Source: Voacanga thouarsii (lineage: Eukaryota; Streptophyta; Magnoliopsida; Gentianales; Apocynaceae). Taken from it: a stretch of DNA of 64,000 nucleotides. Under the pieces are notes generated by a model, which was not told where the DNA came from, searched no databases, and was given only the letters and a program-made list of their open reading frames with translations. The stretch lies in assembly GCA_026120185.1 (NCBI GenBank), contig JANUWF010001101.1, forward strand, positions 2,790,001 through 2,854,000, in the 5' to 3' direction. The position numbers were made by a program, and so were the translations under genes. Below are positions 1 through 12,048 of this stretch, in pieces. Every line of letters begins with the position of its first letter. Within the stretch, counting starts at the first letter, position 1.

Positions 1-3000
1 GATTGTTGTAGTTTGAGAATTGTAGAACTGAAGTCGATTATTATTCCTAACTTATATGAATCACAATGTTTGCATTCTTGACTTGAGGAATGGGGTGAAA
101 CACATTGAATGGATATAAATTTGTTTAACTCAACTTCAATAGCCTTAGTTATATCTAACTTAATACGTAAGTTTACATGAAATTGGCTTGATTGAATTGG
201 TATTGGATTGAATTCTTAAACTAGAAGAAAGATAATAGCTTTACTATATTTGCCATGTTCATTAAAATCTTCTTAGTAATAAGCTACTTGCTTAGTGTGT
301 TTATTTTTTATTATTATTATTATTTTTATTTTGCTTGGGGACAAGCAAAAGTTAAGTGTGGGGGAATTAATAGAGGCTAATTTGGTCTATATTTTCTAGG
401 TCATGTGTGTTATATTTGTTAGTGTTGTGCCATAGAGGTAATCACTTGTTCGTTGTATATGACACATTTTATTTTGTAAAAGGCATTATTTATCTTACAG
501 TTTCTTTTGATTACTTTTGTGTAATAAAACTGTTAGTAAAGTCCCTAATACAACACTGTGTTAAGGAATTTATGATAGAGATCATGATATGAGATTCTTA
601 CTACACTGTATAGTGTTAGTACTTAAATAGTCCCTAATAATAGTATTAATGAGACAAGACATCATTAATGCATTAAGACTAGCATGCGTTAAGACTTCTT
701 GATTTGATCAGGCGGTGGTTCTCATATCCGTGAGTATTGAGATACTCAAAGTTAACACGTTGATGCTTGTTAGTGGAACAAGTTTATTGGATGACTTAGC
801 TATGAGATAATCACATGAATAAATATTTAGTGCCAGCGACATAATTTCAATATAGCAAACGTGCAAGTATCCTTAGACTTGAGATCTCTAAGGTACTTTG
901 TTTGCTGAGCCTTGTACTTTGATTCCAATCTCCGGAGCTCGATCGAGGGCCGCTTATGAGATAGATATTGGGTATATTGTGAGGTAAACGAAAGTAGTTG
1001 AGAGGGTCAATAAAAGATTCACCACTCCTAATAGTAGGGACGAATATCTCATGGCCACTTGTAGGAATTACTACTCGAGAAGTCCTTGGCCAAGGTGTAT
1101 GTGTATTGGAAACAGTTCAAATTGATACACATCTAGAGTAGTGGGTTCCTGGTACAAGTATAATTGTATTCGAGCAGAATTAATATATATTCTGGAGGGA
1201 GTTGGTACTAATTTCGTACTTTAGACCGGATGAGATATTATATGGTGAAAGGAGTTAATTGCACTGTAGTTTGTTATTGAAGGGTTCATGTCTATCCACT
1301 TGACTTTCTAGACTCTTGGGTAGTCATGATGTGTTGCTAGATACCGCTCATGATCTGGGAATATGGGTTTATTAATTGATGAATTAATAAACCAATCCTG
1401 ATTAGAATTAATAGGATTAATTCTAATTAATTAAGGATTATTAATCTCAAAGACGTTTGGATTAATTCATGTTCGCTACCAATTAATCGGGAAACCTAAT
1501 ATGTCACACACAAAAGATGAATATATACTCAAGATGTTATTTGATAATATAGTGGGGTTTATTGCGAGAAAGAGAAATTGATATAGCCAAATTATAATTA
1601 GTTATAATTTATAGGCCAATTTATAATTTTGAGAATTTGATGGGTTCCAATTGCAATTGGAGAATTGCAATTGTTTGTTTGGAATTCTCAGATGGTTTTA
1701 TTGTTGAGGTTTTTCGGGTGACCCAAGAGGCACACATGAAACAAAACATGAAAACTAAAGGTCACTTGAAACAACATAAAACTAAATGGCACACAAGAGG
1801 ATAAAGATATGATCTTTTGTTCTCTTCACTCTTTCTTTTTCGTGAGCTTCTTCAAGGAGAACACAACTCTTCTTCTTCTTCTTCTTTCTCTGGTTTTTGT
1901 TTAACAAGAAAAACCCCAGCCACCATTGTTGTTTTCTGCTAGCACAGAAAATCTTGGTACTTGAGTGTAATCCTCCGTATGGATTTCTGTTACAGATAAT
2001 CACACACTGTGATTATAGTGGTTGGAGATTTAACTCTCGTGGTGATTCTTTAAAAGGATTGCTAGATCGCGCTACAATTATCATACTTGAAGAAGGAAAG
2101 TTTTGTTTTCCACACAAACAAAGAAAGGTAAAAGCTGTTATCTTTGTTTTCTATATATATGTCTTGTTTTCCACACATATACGGATTCTGGGATGGTATC
2201 TCTTTTTTATTCTTCTGCTGCGCTGTATATGATACGCGTGAGATACCCAAAAATATTTGTTATGATTTTATGTTTAAATGACTACTAATTTCCACTATTT
2301 TACTATCTTTTGTGTGGAAGTGATAAGATGAAGAAATATGATGAAAGATGGTGAAAAGGATGTGAAATCGACTAAAACAGAGGTGAATTGGCACTGGATG
2401 AAGTAGTTGAACCAACCAGAGCTCGCTTATGGACAAAATAGAGAAAAATAGAGCAATTTCGGGGCTGAGCAGAGTTGAGCTGGCGCCGGCCTATTGCTAA
2501 CTTAATGGCGACAGATTTTTCTTCTCAAAACAAAATTTGGCAATTTCTGTTGAGATCTTTTGAGAATTGATTTGGGAATAAATTATGACTCTTGTACACA
2601 CTTTTTAGCAATCTAAACTCCTATAAATACAAGAAATTAACACTAATTAAATCAATTTTCACTCTTGGGTGTGGGAAAACCCTAGAGAACTTTTAAAGGG
2701 TTGAATCGAGCACCAAAATTTAGGAGGATCAAGGAGACTCTTGGAGAAGGAAAGGGGGTTGAGCAAGAAGGTTTCAAGGAAGAAGAAGAAAGCTTACTTA
2801 TCTATAAGTAGTTTATTTTTCTTTTCTTTGTAATTTATTGGCAATTTGAGGTTTAATTATTTTAATTATATTTAAAGGATGTTTTTGAATTCATAATTTT
2901 GTATTAATTTTAACTATTTGATCAATTGATTATTATTCTTAGTATTTGGTTACTTGCTTTCATTGGATGGATTAATTGATTGTTTCTTCCTTCTAATTAA

Positions 3001-3645
3001 CTTGAGAAATGAAATTAGAAGTATTTTTAATTTAATTAGTTCTATATTTATTTTCTTGACTAACTTGGGAAAGGATGTTAAGAATTAAACTTAAGTAATC
3101 AAATATTGATTGATGTCACCTAGAGTATAGGGATATTGATTGATTTCATGCTTTGATATCACCTAGAGATAGGGATATTTTCTAAGGAATTATTCTTCAT
3201 ACATCTTTTTGGTTATTTTGGTGAAATTGGAAAATCTACTAAATTGGTTAGAAAGATAGTGAATCCATAACTTGGGAAAGAAGTAGAGTTTATATTCTAT
3301 TTCCTTCATGATTCCAAAATGATAATTAATTGTGATAATTGATAATCAATCATTGTCATGTCTTCATGGATTTCTATCTATTTACATGTCTTTTCTCCTT
3401 ATTCTCACTCTTTAATTATCCTTATGACTTTTCTTGTGTAAACTTATTTTATTCTCTAGTATATTAGGTTAGTAGGTTATTTGCTTTTATTTCTTTATTT
3501 TATTTGCTAAACAATAAAGATTAGAATAAAGTAAGGTAAGAGCCTAAGTTCATGTGAATTTGATACTTACTATTCCCTATACTATATGATGGGTATACTC
3601 GCTCATATGTGTAATTTTAGTAGTTAGCATTTTAATTAAAACTTG
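1..3645 (+). mobile_element. Ty3/gypsy (Tat/Athila-like) 3' end and LTR, interrupted
   Basis: A purine-rich tract reading aagtgtggggga at about 354-366 follows 'ggggacaagcaaaag'. This pairing is what one sees just before the 3' LTR of plant Tat/Athila-type Ty3 elements, where it is the polypurine tract. The LTR would then start near 368, be split by the insertion at 412-2262, and resume at 2263. The resumed part has a TATA-like 'ctataaatac' near 2621, a 'ggcgccggcc' island at about 2483, and the 'cacctagagatagggatat' phrase seen in such LTRs. The right end near 3645 is a guess, since the partner LTR is outside the window. No coding remains in 1-367. Family placement is from memory of LTR text, not from protein. 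Confidence 0.42.
412..2262. mobile_element. 1.83-kb insertion flanked by a 10-bp direct repeat
   Basis: The decamer atatttgtta occurs at 412-421 and again at 2253-2262. Removing 422-2262 rejoins a smooth LTR text. The insert has no long open frame and no obvious terminal inverted repeats. It has an early 'aataaaa', a long transcript-like body, an AT-rich direct repeat around 1369-1445, and 'gatcgcgctacaattatcat' near its right end. Its style resembles a long copia solo LTR, but copia duplications are 5 bp; 9-11 bp is typical of Mutator-like elements. I leave it unclassified. Confidence 0.5.
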
Positions 3646-4100
3646 ACTGATTGTGGCCTCTTATTGTTAATTTTTTCAACACTAACAAAATACATATCAG
3701 TCTTGCCAAACCCCTCGTCCAGACACGGATGGCTTCTAATTAAAAAAAAAAAAAAAGAGTTACCAAACAAGTGTACTTATAAAATTGAGTTGCTTCTTAA
3801 ATTCTTTGAATTTTGTTCCCTGAGTGGTTTAGTATGTATGTTTGCTATTCGGTCTTCTGTCTTTGTTGGTTGCATCATAATGTCCCTTTGAAACACTATC
3901 TCTCGAATATAATGGTAATGTATCTCTATATATTTGGTGCAAATATGAAATATTGATATTCAATAAGTTGAATATCTAATAGATTATTACAATACTACTG
4001 GATAATCCATGTCCAGTCACAAGCAAAGGGACAGATAGAATAAAGACCTCACAACTTAAATCACAGTAGATAGCATTACCTCTTTTTAATCATTGTTTCA
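3646..4100. other. Non-coding stretch, no gene seen
   Basis: AT-rich sequence with an oligo-A run at 3741-3754 and no supported reading frame. The small open frame over 3643-3891 has no recognisable motif. Confidence 0.6.
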
Positions 4101-5165
4101 CCAATCAGGGAACTAATGAGCTTCAAAAAGTTTTGCTATTTCTTTCTATTTATACTCTTATCTCGTTATACCACAAGAGATAGGTTCAACTTCCTTAGAC
4201 AATCATTAAAAGCACTTGCTCTACATTGGCTTTGAAAATGATCCAAATTCTGAGACCAAGAACTTCTTATAGGAGGATATGATCACAGATACTTCTGCAG
4301 CGAATTCCAAATAGTAGTAGTGAAAGCTTAAAGAAAGAAGAAATTCTCCATTTTTTTTCTCAGTTAATCCTCAAATGACACAAATAGAATCTTGCATCGA
4401 GTTCCACTTCAATAACCTATAAATGAATATACAATCTCCCTAACAAGTCATCCACAATACAAAACCAAACCAAATAGTTATGTTGCGTTTGCTACTTCAA
4501 ATGCTTCTTTCTACAGTCATGAAACAATAGCTCAAATATTTGAACAATGTAGTAAATTCCAAGCTCTACTAATTGCTAATCTCAGGCGCTATTTCCCCTG
4601 TGAACTAGTTGAAGAAGAAAAAGTTTGAAGCTAGGTCATAACACCAAAATCTTGAGGAATACCCTCTACAAAGCTTATTATCTTCCAAATGTCGATTTAT
4701 CATGAAAGCCAGCATTCCCAATTCCTCAGGATATTTATGTGACTTGTGTAAAGATTAAGTACAGAAGTATTAGATTTTTGAACTGTTGATGTTTACAATC
4801 GTGGATGTTATCTTTCCTTAAAGTACAAATGGGTTATATTGGAAATGATCTAGAAAGATAATTAATAAGTATGAATGGGTTATATTGGAAATGGTCCAGA
4901 AAGTTAATTAATAAGTACAAATGGGTTAATTTGATTAAATTACCTAGTAATGCCAGTATTGAACCACTTATACTTTTGCTACTTAGTAATAGATACTCAA
5001 GTTCATGTAAACTGCCTAACTCTATTGAAATTGAACAACATAGTAAATCATTCAAATATTTCAAAATAACTAATTTTGCTAAATTAATCACTAATGCAGG
5101 AATTGAACTTCTAAGACTATTATTGCTTAATACTAGATGCTTAAGTTGCTTATTTCAAAATTAAC
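4100..5165 (-). pseudogene. LRR receptor-like protein pseudogene (copy 1)
   Basis: Read on the minus strand, 5091-4834 gives degenerate plant extracellular leucine-rich repeats: phrases like 'ELGSLHELEYLLLSS' and 'GSILALLGNLIKLTHLYL' match the repeat pattern SGSIPxxLGNLxxLxxLxL. Further downstream (about 4740-4570) lies 'LGMLAFM...HLEDNKLC', the counterpart of 'LAFMLYLYLEDNLFCNN' in the second copy at 33740-35173. Both copies also share flanking text around 4200-4330 and 33900-34020. Intact members of this family are membrane receptor-like proteins that sense ligands at the cell surface. Here there is no signal peptide, no kinase domain and many frame breaks, so this is a decayed fragment. 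It lies just outside the LINE insertion at 5224. Confidence 0.7.
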
Positions 5166-5203
5166 TTTTGTTGTATGAAAAAATGGCATTTGATTTTCTC
5201 CTT

Positions 5204-5225
5204 TTTTTTTTTTTTTTTTTTTTTT
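5204..5225. repeat. Poly-T tract beside the LINE insertion site
   Basis: A run of about 22 T residues directly precedes the left copy of the LINE target duplication (5224-5240). It probably belongs to the host sequence, since the LINE itself ends in a (GTT)n tail at 33282-33302. Confidence 0.8.
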
Positions 5226-5240
5226 GTAAAGTAGAGAACT

Positions 5241-6347
5241 CCACCTATGAGCTCCGTGGACTTTGTTTGTGGTGCTTACTGTCGGTCTCAAATTCGGATA
5301 AAATGAGAGAGTTCCGATAAGGCTTATGATGGCCAACATAAAAACAGTCACATCCATAACTTGAACTAATCTATTGATTTCTTGGGGTGTTCCTTATTCA
5401 GTGACATGTTGCATTTCTTAGACCCAGGCATAATAATAAATGTTCAAGGGTTGCTAAGTTGTTGCCCGAAAGCAACGTGTTGTATCGGTCCTCAGATATG
5501 GTATCAATTATACAAGGATGCAAGGTATAAAAGACGGTTCACAGTGATATGATCCGTTTAGCTTCTTGGAATATAAGATTTCGGATTAGTAGATTGGCAG
5601 AATTAGTTGAGGTTATAAAGAGAAGAAAGATTAACATTTTGTGTCTTCAGAAAATTAAATGGGTGGATGAGAAGCAAGAGTAGTAGTGCATTGGGATTAT
5701 AAGCTTTGGTATTCAAGCAGAATTAAAAATAGAAATAGAGTCGGAATAATTATTAACTATAAATTCATTGATGATGTTGAAATCTAGAGGAAAAATGACA
5801 GAATTTTGAGTATTAAGATCATGATTGGTAGCGAGATTGCTAATGTTATCAGTGCATATGCTCTACAAGTGGAACTTGATAATTTAGTTAAACAAAAGTT
5901 TTGCGAATATTTAGATGAGGTAGTACAAAATATATCGTATGAGGAGATGCTTTTCATTGGTGGTGATCTGAATAGACATGTGAGTTCTAGTCAGAATAGG
6001 TTTGAAAGTATCCAGGGTTTTAGAGATAAAAACGAGGTAAAAACTATTATTCTTCACTTTGCCTTGGCCTATAATTTGACTATAGCAAACATTTGGTTCA
6101 AGAAGAGGAATTCTCACTTGGTAACTTTAAAAAACAAGTTAGATGCCAATTAGATAAACTTTTTTATTGTAAGAAGTATGTTACAAAATGGTTGTACAGA
6201 TTATAAAGTTATTCTAAGTAAAATAGTGGTTACACAACACATACAGATAGTTCTTGATTTTTATTTCAGAAAACAAGGTAAGCAAAGAAATTATTAAGTT
6301 GACCCTAAGATCAAATGGTGGAAGCTACGGGAAATGAAAGAGCAGCC
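5241..6347 (+). pseudogene. LINE copy A: 5' region and endonuclease domain
   Basis: From about 5548 the plus strand reads as the apurinic-type endonuclease of plant RTE LINEs: 'MIRLASWNIRF', '...VGIIINYKFIDDV', and the open stretch 5806-6153. That stretch includes 'RILSIKIMIGSEIANVISAY' and the 'FIGGDLNRHV' motif holding catalytic residues. The domain nicks target DNA to prime reverse transcription. Stops interrupt it (for example near 5682 and 5787). Compared with copy C it keeps the 'YEEMLFIGG' residues that copy C has lost. Text after 6347 no longer follows the LINE. Confidence 0.85.
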
Positions 6348-6670
6348 CATAGAAAAAGAGCAATTTTGCGTCAGGCAACTTTCAACATAGAAGAGCATAC
6401 ATGATGTAAAATGCTTTTTACATCCGTTATCCGACAGAAATTATGGCGTTGCAAAGCTAGGTAACGCAAATAGATTGCAACAAGAATCTCCGATGGAAAA
6501 TATTATTTACAACACAATTAAACTTTTCTACATTGTTATTTTTCTAACAAAATAAACTAGTACAAATTACGATATCTTTTGTTTAACGACGCAATTACTG
6601 ATACAATAAATCTTTTACATCTAATAATTTTTATCGTAAGTAATAATTATTAATCACAAATATTAAAAAG

Positions 6671-6701
<31 letters not shown>

Positions 6702-7725
6702 TCTATAATTCTTGTCAAAAATAAATTTTCTGTTAATAAAAATAAATTAATAATTAAACTCATCAAATTTTATCAATCTTCGAGAATAAAATATTTTTGA
6801 CTCAAACAACGTATGAATGTTTTCTTTTTTCTTTTTTGAGACCACTTTATTTCATCAAAAGTAGTGAAGGACCAACACAATAATTAATTTATAAATTAAT
6901 TTTAGTTTCTTTGTCATTCGTTACCATCGCAAAAAGCAAAAAATTAAAAATAATCAACACAAAAAAATAAAAATAGCCAAACTAAAAAATTAAATTCATT
7001 ACTTTTTTTGTTTATGATGGTTTTTCATTCCTTTTTTTTTTTGGCTTTTCCTTTTGTAATAAAATATAACATGCAAGTATATATTTTCAACAAATATCTA
7101 ACATAATAATTAAAAGTCTAACTATGAAACATTTCAAGTAATTTTATGGCCATACTAGGATAAAAAACTCTAAAATATGAACAAAGTATAATGTGTATAA
7201 AAAATAAATATTCTTTTTAATAACCAAATGATGACTCATAACTAGGTGATTGTAATTGTCCAGTCTCTTGCCAAGAACTGCACATGATGTGTATTAGATG
7301 TCACATGAACCTGTATCAAATATTTAACCAACAAAAAATGTATTATTCAAAGAGAAGTGCCTACTAAGGCGAGCAAAATAAGCAATACATAAGAAATGTA
7401 GGATATGATTTCTTAAGAAAAAGAACAAATTTAATAAATTCGAATAGCCTAGCTAGGACTCAAAATTTCCTTATCTCAATAATGAGGTTTTTATAGTGTC
7501 CTAATATATTTTAAATAAACCATAATAAATAGAGCAAAAGTAAAACAGAGCAAAAGTGAAACAAGAAGTGGCTAAAAATTGAAACACATAATGCATTAAT
7601 CATGCATGGCAATGAACAGAGCAACCACTTGGTAATGGCACTACATATAAATGATGAGGGCATGCAGAGAAAATGCTAGAAAGGTTTTTTACCTAGCAAG
7701 TTAAAGATCCAATCTGTTAATTCAC
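6348..7725. other. Non-coding AT-rich left part of the carrier block
   Basis: No coding region is supported. It contains gttgcaa-type short motifs near 6370-6485, an (AT)n run at about 6671-6698, and several A- or T-rich tracts (6830, 7035). Confidence 0.6.
6671..6698. repeat. (AT)n microsatellite
   Basis: Uninterrupted alternating AT for about 14 units. Confidence 0.95.
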
Positions 7726-7792
7726 AATTTCCCTTTGGGTCAAAGGGAAATTCTTATATGCATCCGGCACAGGATGCATATAAGAATTTCCC
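7726..7792. repeat. Compound perfect hairpin
   Basis: Arm 7726-7737 (aatttccctttg) is perfectly complementary to 7741-7752 around a 3-base loop. Arm 7745-7765 (gggaaattcttatatgcatcc, 21 bases less the final c shown to 20) is perfectly complementary to 7772-7792 around a 6-base loop. The middle strand is shared, so two hairpins compete. No gene lies here. It could be the scar of a foldback or MITE event. Confidence 0.9.
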
Positions 7793-8319
7793 TAGGTCAA
7801 AAAGAGAAATTAATTTAACGACCATGTGAACTACGCCCTTTGTCAGAAAAGAAAGCTACACAAGTTACACAAAATTATTAGTATTTTTTTTTTTTTTAAA
7901 AAAAGTGAGTTAAAAGATCTAGTCCAGAATTTACTAATGAATCTCTCAAAATGCAACTCCAACGTGATTCCAAAATAATCAATATTCCCAAATCATAAGC
8001 ATAAGAAATTATGGGTAGAAGACCAAAAGCCGAGACAAATGACACAAAAGCAACTTCACAAAAACATCTCCACCTTGGAATGACTACAAGTACTGCATTT
8101 GTCCAAAAATAAAGAAGTAATATGCAGCCAAATCTAATTCCTGAGAGGGATGTCAAGAGAAGTGTGAAATAGAAGCCATAAAAACAAAACCACCGGAAAC
8201 CCTAATGAAATTTCCACACTTATTGAGTCAAATAAATATTATACGTAAAATTATCAGACATGAAGTTTATTCTCAAAAAGAAGAACCCAGATACATTATT
8301 TTTTTAGTTAATAGTGGAA
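7793..8319. other. No supported gene; poly-T and unassigned open frame
   Basis: Contains a T-run/A-run at 7888-7904 and an 86-codon minus-strand open frame (7896-8156) without recognised motifs. It lies directly downstream of the truncated FZL fragment. Confidence 0.5.
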
Positions 8320-10398
8320 CTAAGTTCCAGAAAAGCTCAACACTTCACGAATTTCTTGCTCAAATAATTTGGAAGCAGCAGCAGCCCTGAAATCTCCTAA
8401 CACTTTCATGCTTGATTCAGATAATTTCCCTGGCAATTCATTGTTTACAAGTTGAGCCCGGTTAAATGGATCATCAAATGAAGGCCATCTTTTCACAAAG
8501 GATTCTTTGTAAGCTCTTTCTTCATGAGCACTGCTTGATTGTAACTATGCCCTATATTCCCCAAGTAGGTTCTAAAACACCACATGAAATCCACAGACAG
8601 AGAAACATAAAGGTCGAAAATGTGAATTCAATGTAATGGGATTCCCACCAAATAGATTGAGAATGATTATATATATATATATATATATAGACTGAAATAA
8701 GCGGAAGAAATATGTCACGTAGCCCATTCTTTCTCTCTCTCTCTCTCTCTCTATTTTCCCTTTCTTTTCTTTCCTTTAGGTGTGAAGTGACAGAGGTTAG
8801 GCAGTTTGAATATATGATTACAGGAAAGATTAAGTTGGTTAAACAAATGAGACTCTCAAAAGTTAGTGCATCACAGGATACATATTTTAAATTTTAAAGA
8901 CGTGAAAATATAGAGAACTTGTTAAAAGCAACACGATATAGATAACTTGTTATCAGCAATTAGCATCAACAAAATGTACAAAATCTCCCCCATTTGTTAG
9001 ATTCTATCAGCCTTTATGCAACATCCCTCTATGCTAGCACAAACTTTTGCTGACCCTTTGTGTTTGAGTACCTCCTATGGTTTGATTAAACCTGACATAC
9101 TATCACTCCGGCTCAGGCAGCAATCAGTTATTGAATACATGATGTATTAGCAAATGTCATGAAAACGTGAGGAATCAACAAAGGAAAGTAGCACATTAGG
9201 GAACTCCTACAACAAATAGACATTAATGTGACCACATAAAGAAACTTCTCCTTCTATCTTTCCCCCTTGACAAATACAGATTGGAACACAACTTCCATGT
9301 AGAGTAATTAGCAGCCATAACCTTGAGAAATGTTCAATCCCCATACTAAGGAAGTTATAGACTATAGAAATGAAGTTCTTGAATAACAGCATTCATTTAG
9401 TATAAGACTGAGTTATCCACTTTAGTTAAACCAGATGCTTCAATTCTTTTCCCTTTCCTTTTTCTTTCGAAAGGTATAGAAACATAAACCACATAATTTT
9501 CTGTTAGAGATAGGTTGTTTATCTAAGAGAACTCTAGATATCTGACCCAAATTTGGCAAAATCTCTATTTTTAACAAACAGACGATGCGGGAGACAGTGT
9601 GTGTATAAAGAAACTCTAAAAAAATATAAGTTGAGGATTCAAACAGGGCTGCTGTGGACTCACATTTACTTCAGAAAGCGCAGGGCCAATGATGTCATTT
9701 CAAACAACTGAGGTAACTAGAATAGAAGCAGATTTCTCCCTCTTGAAAATATAAGAAACCACAATGTCCAGATTTGATAATTGAGAGTTGATTCCACAAG
9801 CTTGATTACACATGCCTGTGCTGCATTAATCTGCTTGTGGGCAGCAATTTCATAAAGAACTGCAAAACATATACGTAGGATAACAACTAAGGAAAACAGT
9901 CACAGAGATTAGATATCCATGCCATATATCTTGCTCATACTTGAGACATTATTTGCCACTCCAAAGAGACGCTCTCACTTTTCATTTTTCCAAGCAACTC
10001 CTCCGTGCTACTAAGAAGTTCATCCACTAAAGACAAGTCTTGTTTAGCTTTCTAGAATTCTGTTCTAACAAGCTTTTGACAAGAAGAAAGCAGCTGTTCA
10101 GCAACTGTAAGCAGAGTCCCAAGCTTAAGCTTCATTCTTTCTTTCAATCCCTGTACTTGCTGTTCCATCTAAAAAGTTGTGCAAGTACTTTTCAAGTTCA
10201 TAGAAGCTGCCGATTTTCCAATCAAAGTTGGTCATTAATCGTTTGTCATACCTGCCCAGAACATCAAAGGAAGCTAAAAGTTTTGCTTCAAGAGCACTCC
10301 GTATAGAGACTGGATACAACATCACAGTTTCAACATTCAGCAGTTTTCGGGCATTTTCTCTGACAAAGGCAATAGCTTCCTGAAGCTGCCTGGTCATA
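8320..10398 (-). pseudogene. FZL: FZO-like (FZL) GTPase gene fragment, three exons
   Basis: FZL is a dynamin-related membrane GTPase of chloroplasts that affects thylakoid organisation. Three minus-strand exons match its middle part. Exon A (about 10398-9945) reads 'EAIAFVRENARKLLN', 'LYPVSIRSALEAKL' and 'ELEKYLHNFLDG', then after a frameshift 'KLKLGT...AEQLLSSCQKLV'. Exon B (about 9855-9665) reads 'LSNLDIVVSY' and 'NDIIGPALSEV', ending at a gtgagt donor. Exon C (8571-8320) begins after 'gtgttttag' and reads 'LLGEYRA', 'RAYKESFVKRWPSFDD' and 'AAAASKLFEQEIREV'. Introns are kept, so this is a DNA-level copy, not a retrocopy. The GTPase domain and the C-terminal membrane region are absent, and in-frame stops and frameshifts occur. 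Recognition is from memory of the family. Confidence 0.78.
8668..8752. repeat. (AT)n and (CT)n microsatellites in an FZL intron
   Basis: An (AT)n run at about 8669-8688 and a CT-rich run at about 8729-8752 lie in the roughly 1.1-kb interval between exons C and B of the FZL fragment. The rest of 8572-9664 shows no coding. Confidence 0.9.
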
Positions 10399-10540
10399 GG
10401 AATGAACCATCTAGATGGCATATACCCAGGGTACAACTCACATTCAGCATCTACTAGTAATTTGAAAAATGTCTTAATGCTCTCATTTGCCCCAATTAAA
10501 CCCTCATCAGCTAATGTTTGAGATTTATGTGATTATCTAG
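10399..10540 (-). pseudogene. CACTA transposase-like fragment abutting FZL exon
   Basis: The same minus-strand frame that enters FZL exon A reads upstream 'LADEGLIGANESIKTFFKLL' followed by 'VDAECELYPG'. This resembles the N-terminal stretch of plant CACTA (En/Spm-type) transposases, whose members typically read like 'FFKLLEDAxxxLYPGCxxFxKL'. The usual following segment is missing; the frame passes through 'YMPSRWFIPMTRQ' into FZL. A possible acceptor 'gaccaggcag' lies at the junction. If correct, it is a transposase-gene chimera inside the carrier block. The match is short, so confidence is limited. Confidence 0.42.
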
Positions 10541-12048
10541 GCAAGGTTCATATGGGAGGATGTTAATATATAGGAGCCCTGAACACCATTTCTCATCTCT
10601 ATTGGCTGTATTTTTAAGTTTAGATTATTAATTCATTTTTCATAGAGAAGAATTGCAAGTTGATCTAAACAGGTTGCAAGTACAAATAAGCTTTTGGTAG
10701 TAATTTCAAGATCTCCTAGATATAAGCTTTTGATGGATATATTTTGTACCCAAGGTGTCTCTCTTAAATACATAACAATCACATTGAAACTATCAAATTT
10801 CAGTTTTATTCTTTTGCTGCTAGTACCAATTTTAGCAATTTTAGAACATTAAGTTTTCAATTTCAGCTCTGAGCATTGGAAGACAAAATTTTCAAATACC
10901 TATAGAATCTTCCAAATCCAATATAGTTCACTTCTAATCTTGCAAAAGTTCTCCCATCACTAGAAAGATGCAATTCCAAGGAAAAAAAATTAACAAAGAA
11001 AAATAGAAATTTAAATTCTGCACCAGAACTAAATAAGCATACAAATATCTTACATGAGATATGTTGCTAATGACTGGGGAAAGATTCAGAACCATAAAGG
11101 GAGGGCCTTTTTTTGAATTTCCAACATTTTTTGGATGACTTTAAAACAGAAAAGTATAAAAAAATATTGCATTTTTTAAAGGAAAATCAAACAGCCCATT
11201 TAAAATTTCGTCAGTACAAAATTCTTACATTTATAAGAATCAAATCTCCCTTTATTTGGTGAATCTTGTACTCCTCAATTTAACATTAAAATTAGTACTA
11301 ACAAAAATAGGTAATCAAAAATGAAACTTGAGCAGAAAAATGGGATAAAGCAGGCAGAAAAAGGAAAGAAAGACAAAGGTACCTACCTGTACACAACTAG
11401 TAGTAGCGGCAACTTCGATCTGAGAAAATAGTTACCTTCACAGCAATTCCAAACCAACTTTGCTCTAGAATCTCTTCAGTGAATGGCGTAACAGAAACTA
11501 AATGCCAAATTAAAAGCCTTAGTTAAAGCTAAAGCAAAAATATAGTCAGAGATTTGAGGAGAATAGGAAGGAGGAATCGTGGGAGGGAGGGATTTGTGAA
11601 ACAGCGGGAAGCCAATAAAATGGTTTCCCGGGGAAGCCAAAAATGATTTCAGGCTCAACGAAAAAGGAGAAATAAATTTTGTTTTATTTTTAACTCATTC
11701 AATATTAATTCTATAAAAAATCATTTAATATTAGAAAAATATAAATGCAATTTTTTTTAATCTCAAAATTCATCCCTTTGGCCATGAAATGATGTAGTTA
11801 TTTCTTAGGAAACTACCAGATAACTAATTGCAAAAGTTTCTCTTGCAAATAAACTTACCATTGCATGTAAACTATGATTGCATCTACCTCTAATATTCTA
11901 CTGACTCAACCACTTAACAGAAACCTAGCAAAGAGGCGTCTTGGAGAGATGGATAAAATCTCCAATGGACATATAACAATGCCTTGAAATAACTGCTTAT
12001 CTATGACCAGATAAAAACATTAACTCAAAAGTTCAGATTTGCCAATTG
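10541..12048. other. No supported gene between FZL fragment and phosphatase
   Basis: AT-rich sequence. A 60-codon minus-strand open frame (11476-11658) has no recognised motif. The part nearest 12048 would be the 3' untranslated region of the lipid phosphatase copy. Confidence 0.5.

Noticed and set aside
7896..8156. 86-codon minus-strand open frame with hydrophobic residues, downstream of the FZL fragment
   Set aside because: No motif I recognise, no splice context and low-complexity flanks; cannot be supported as a gene.
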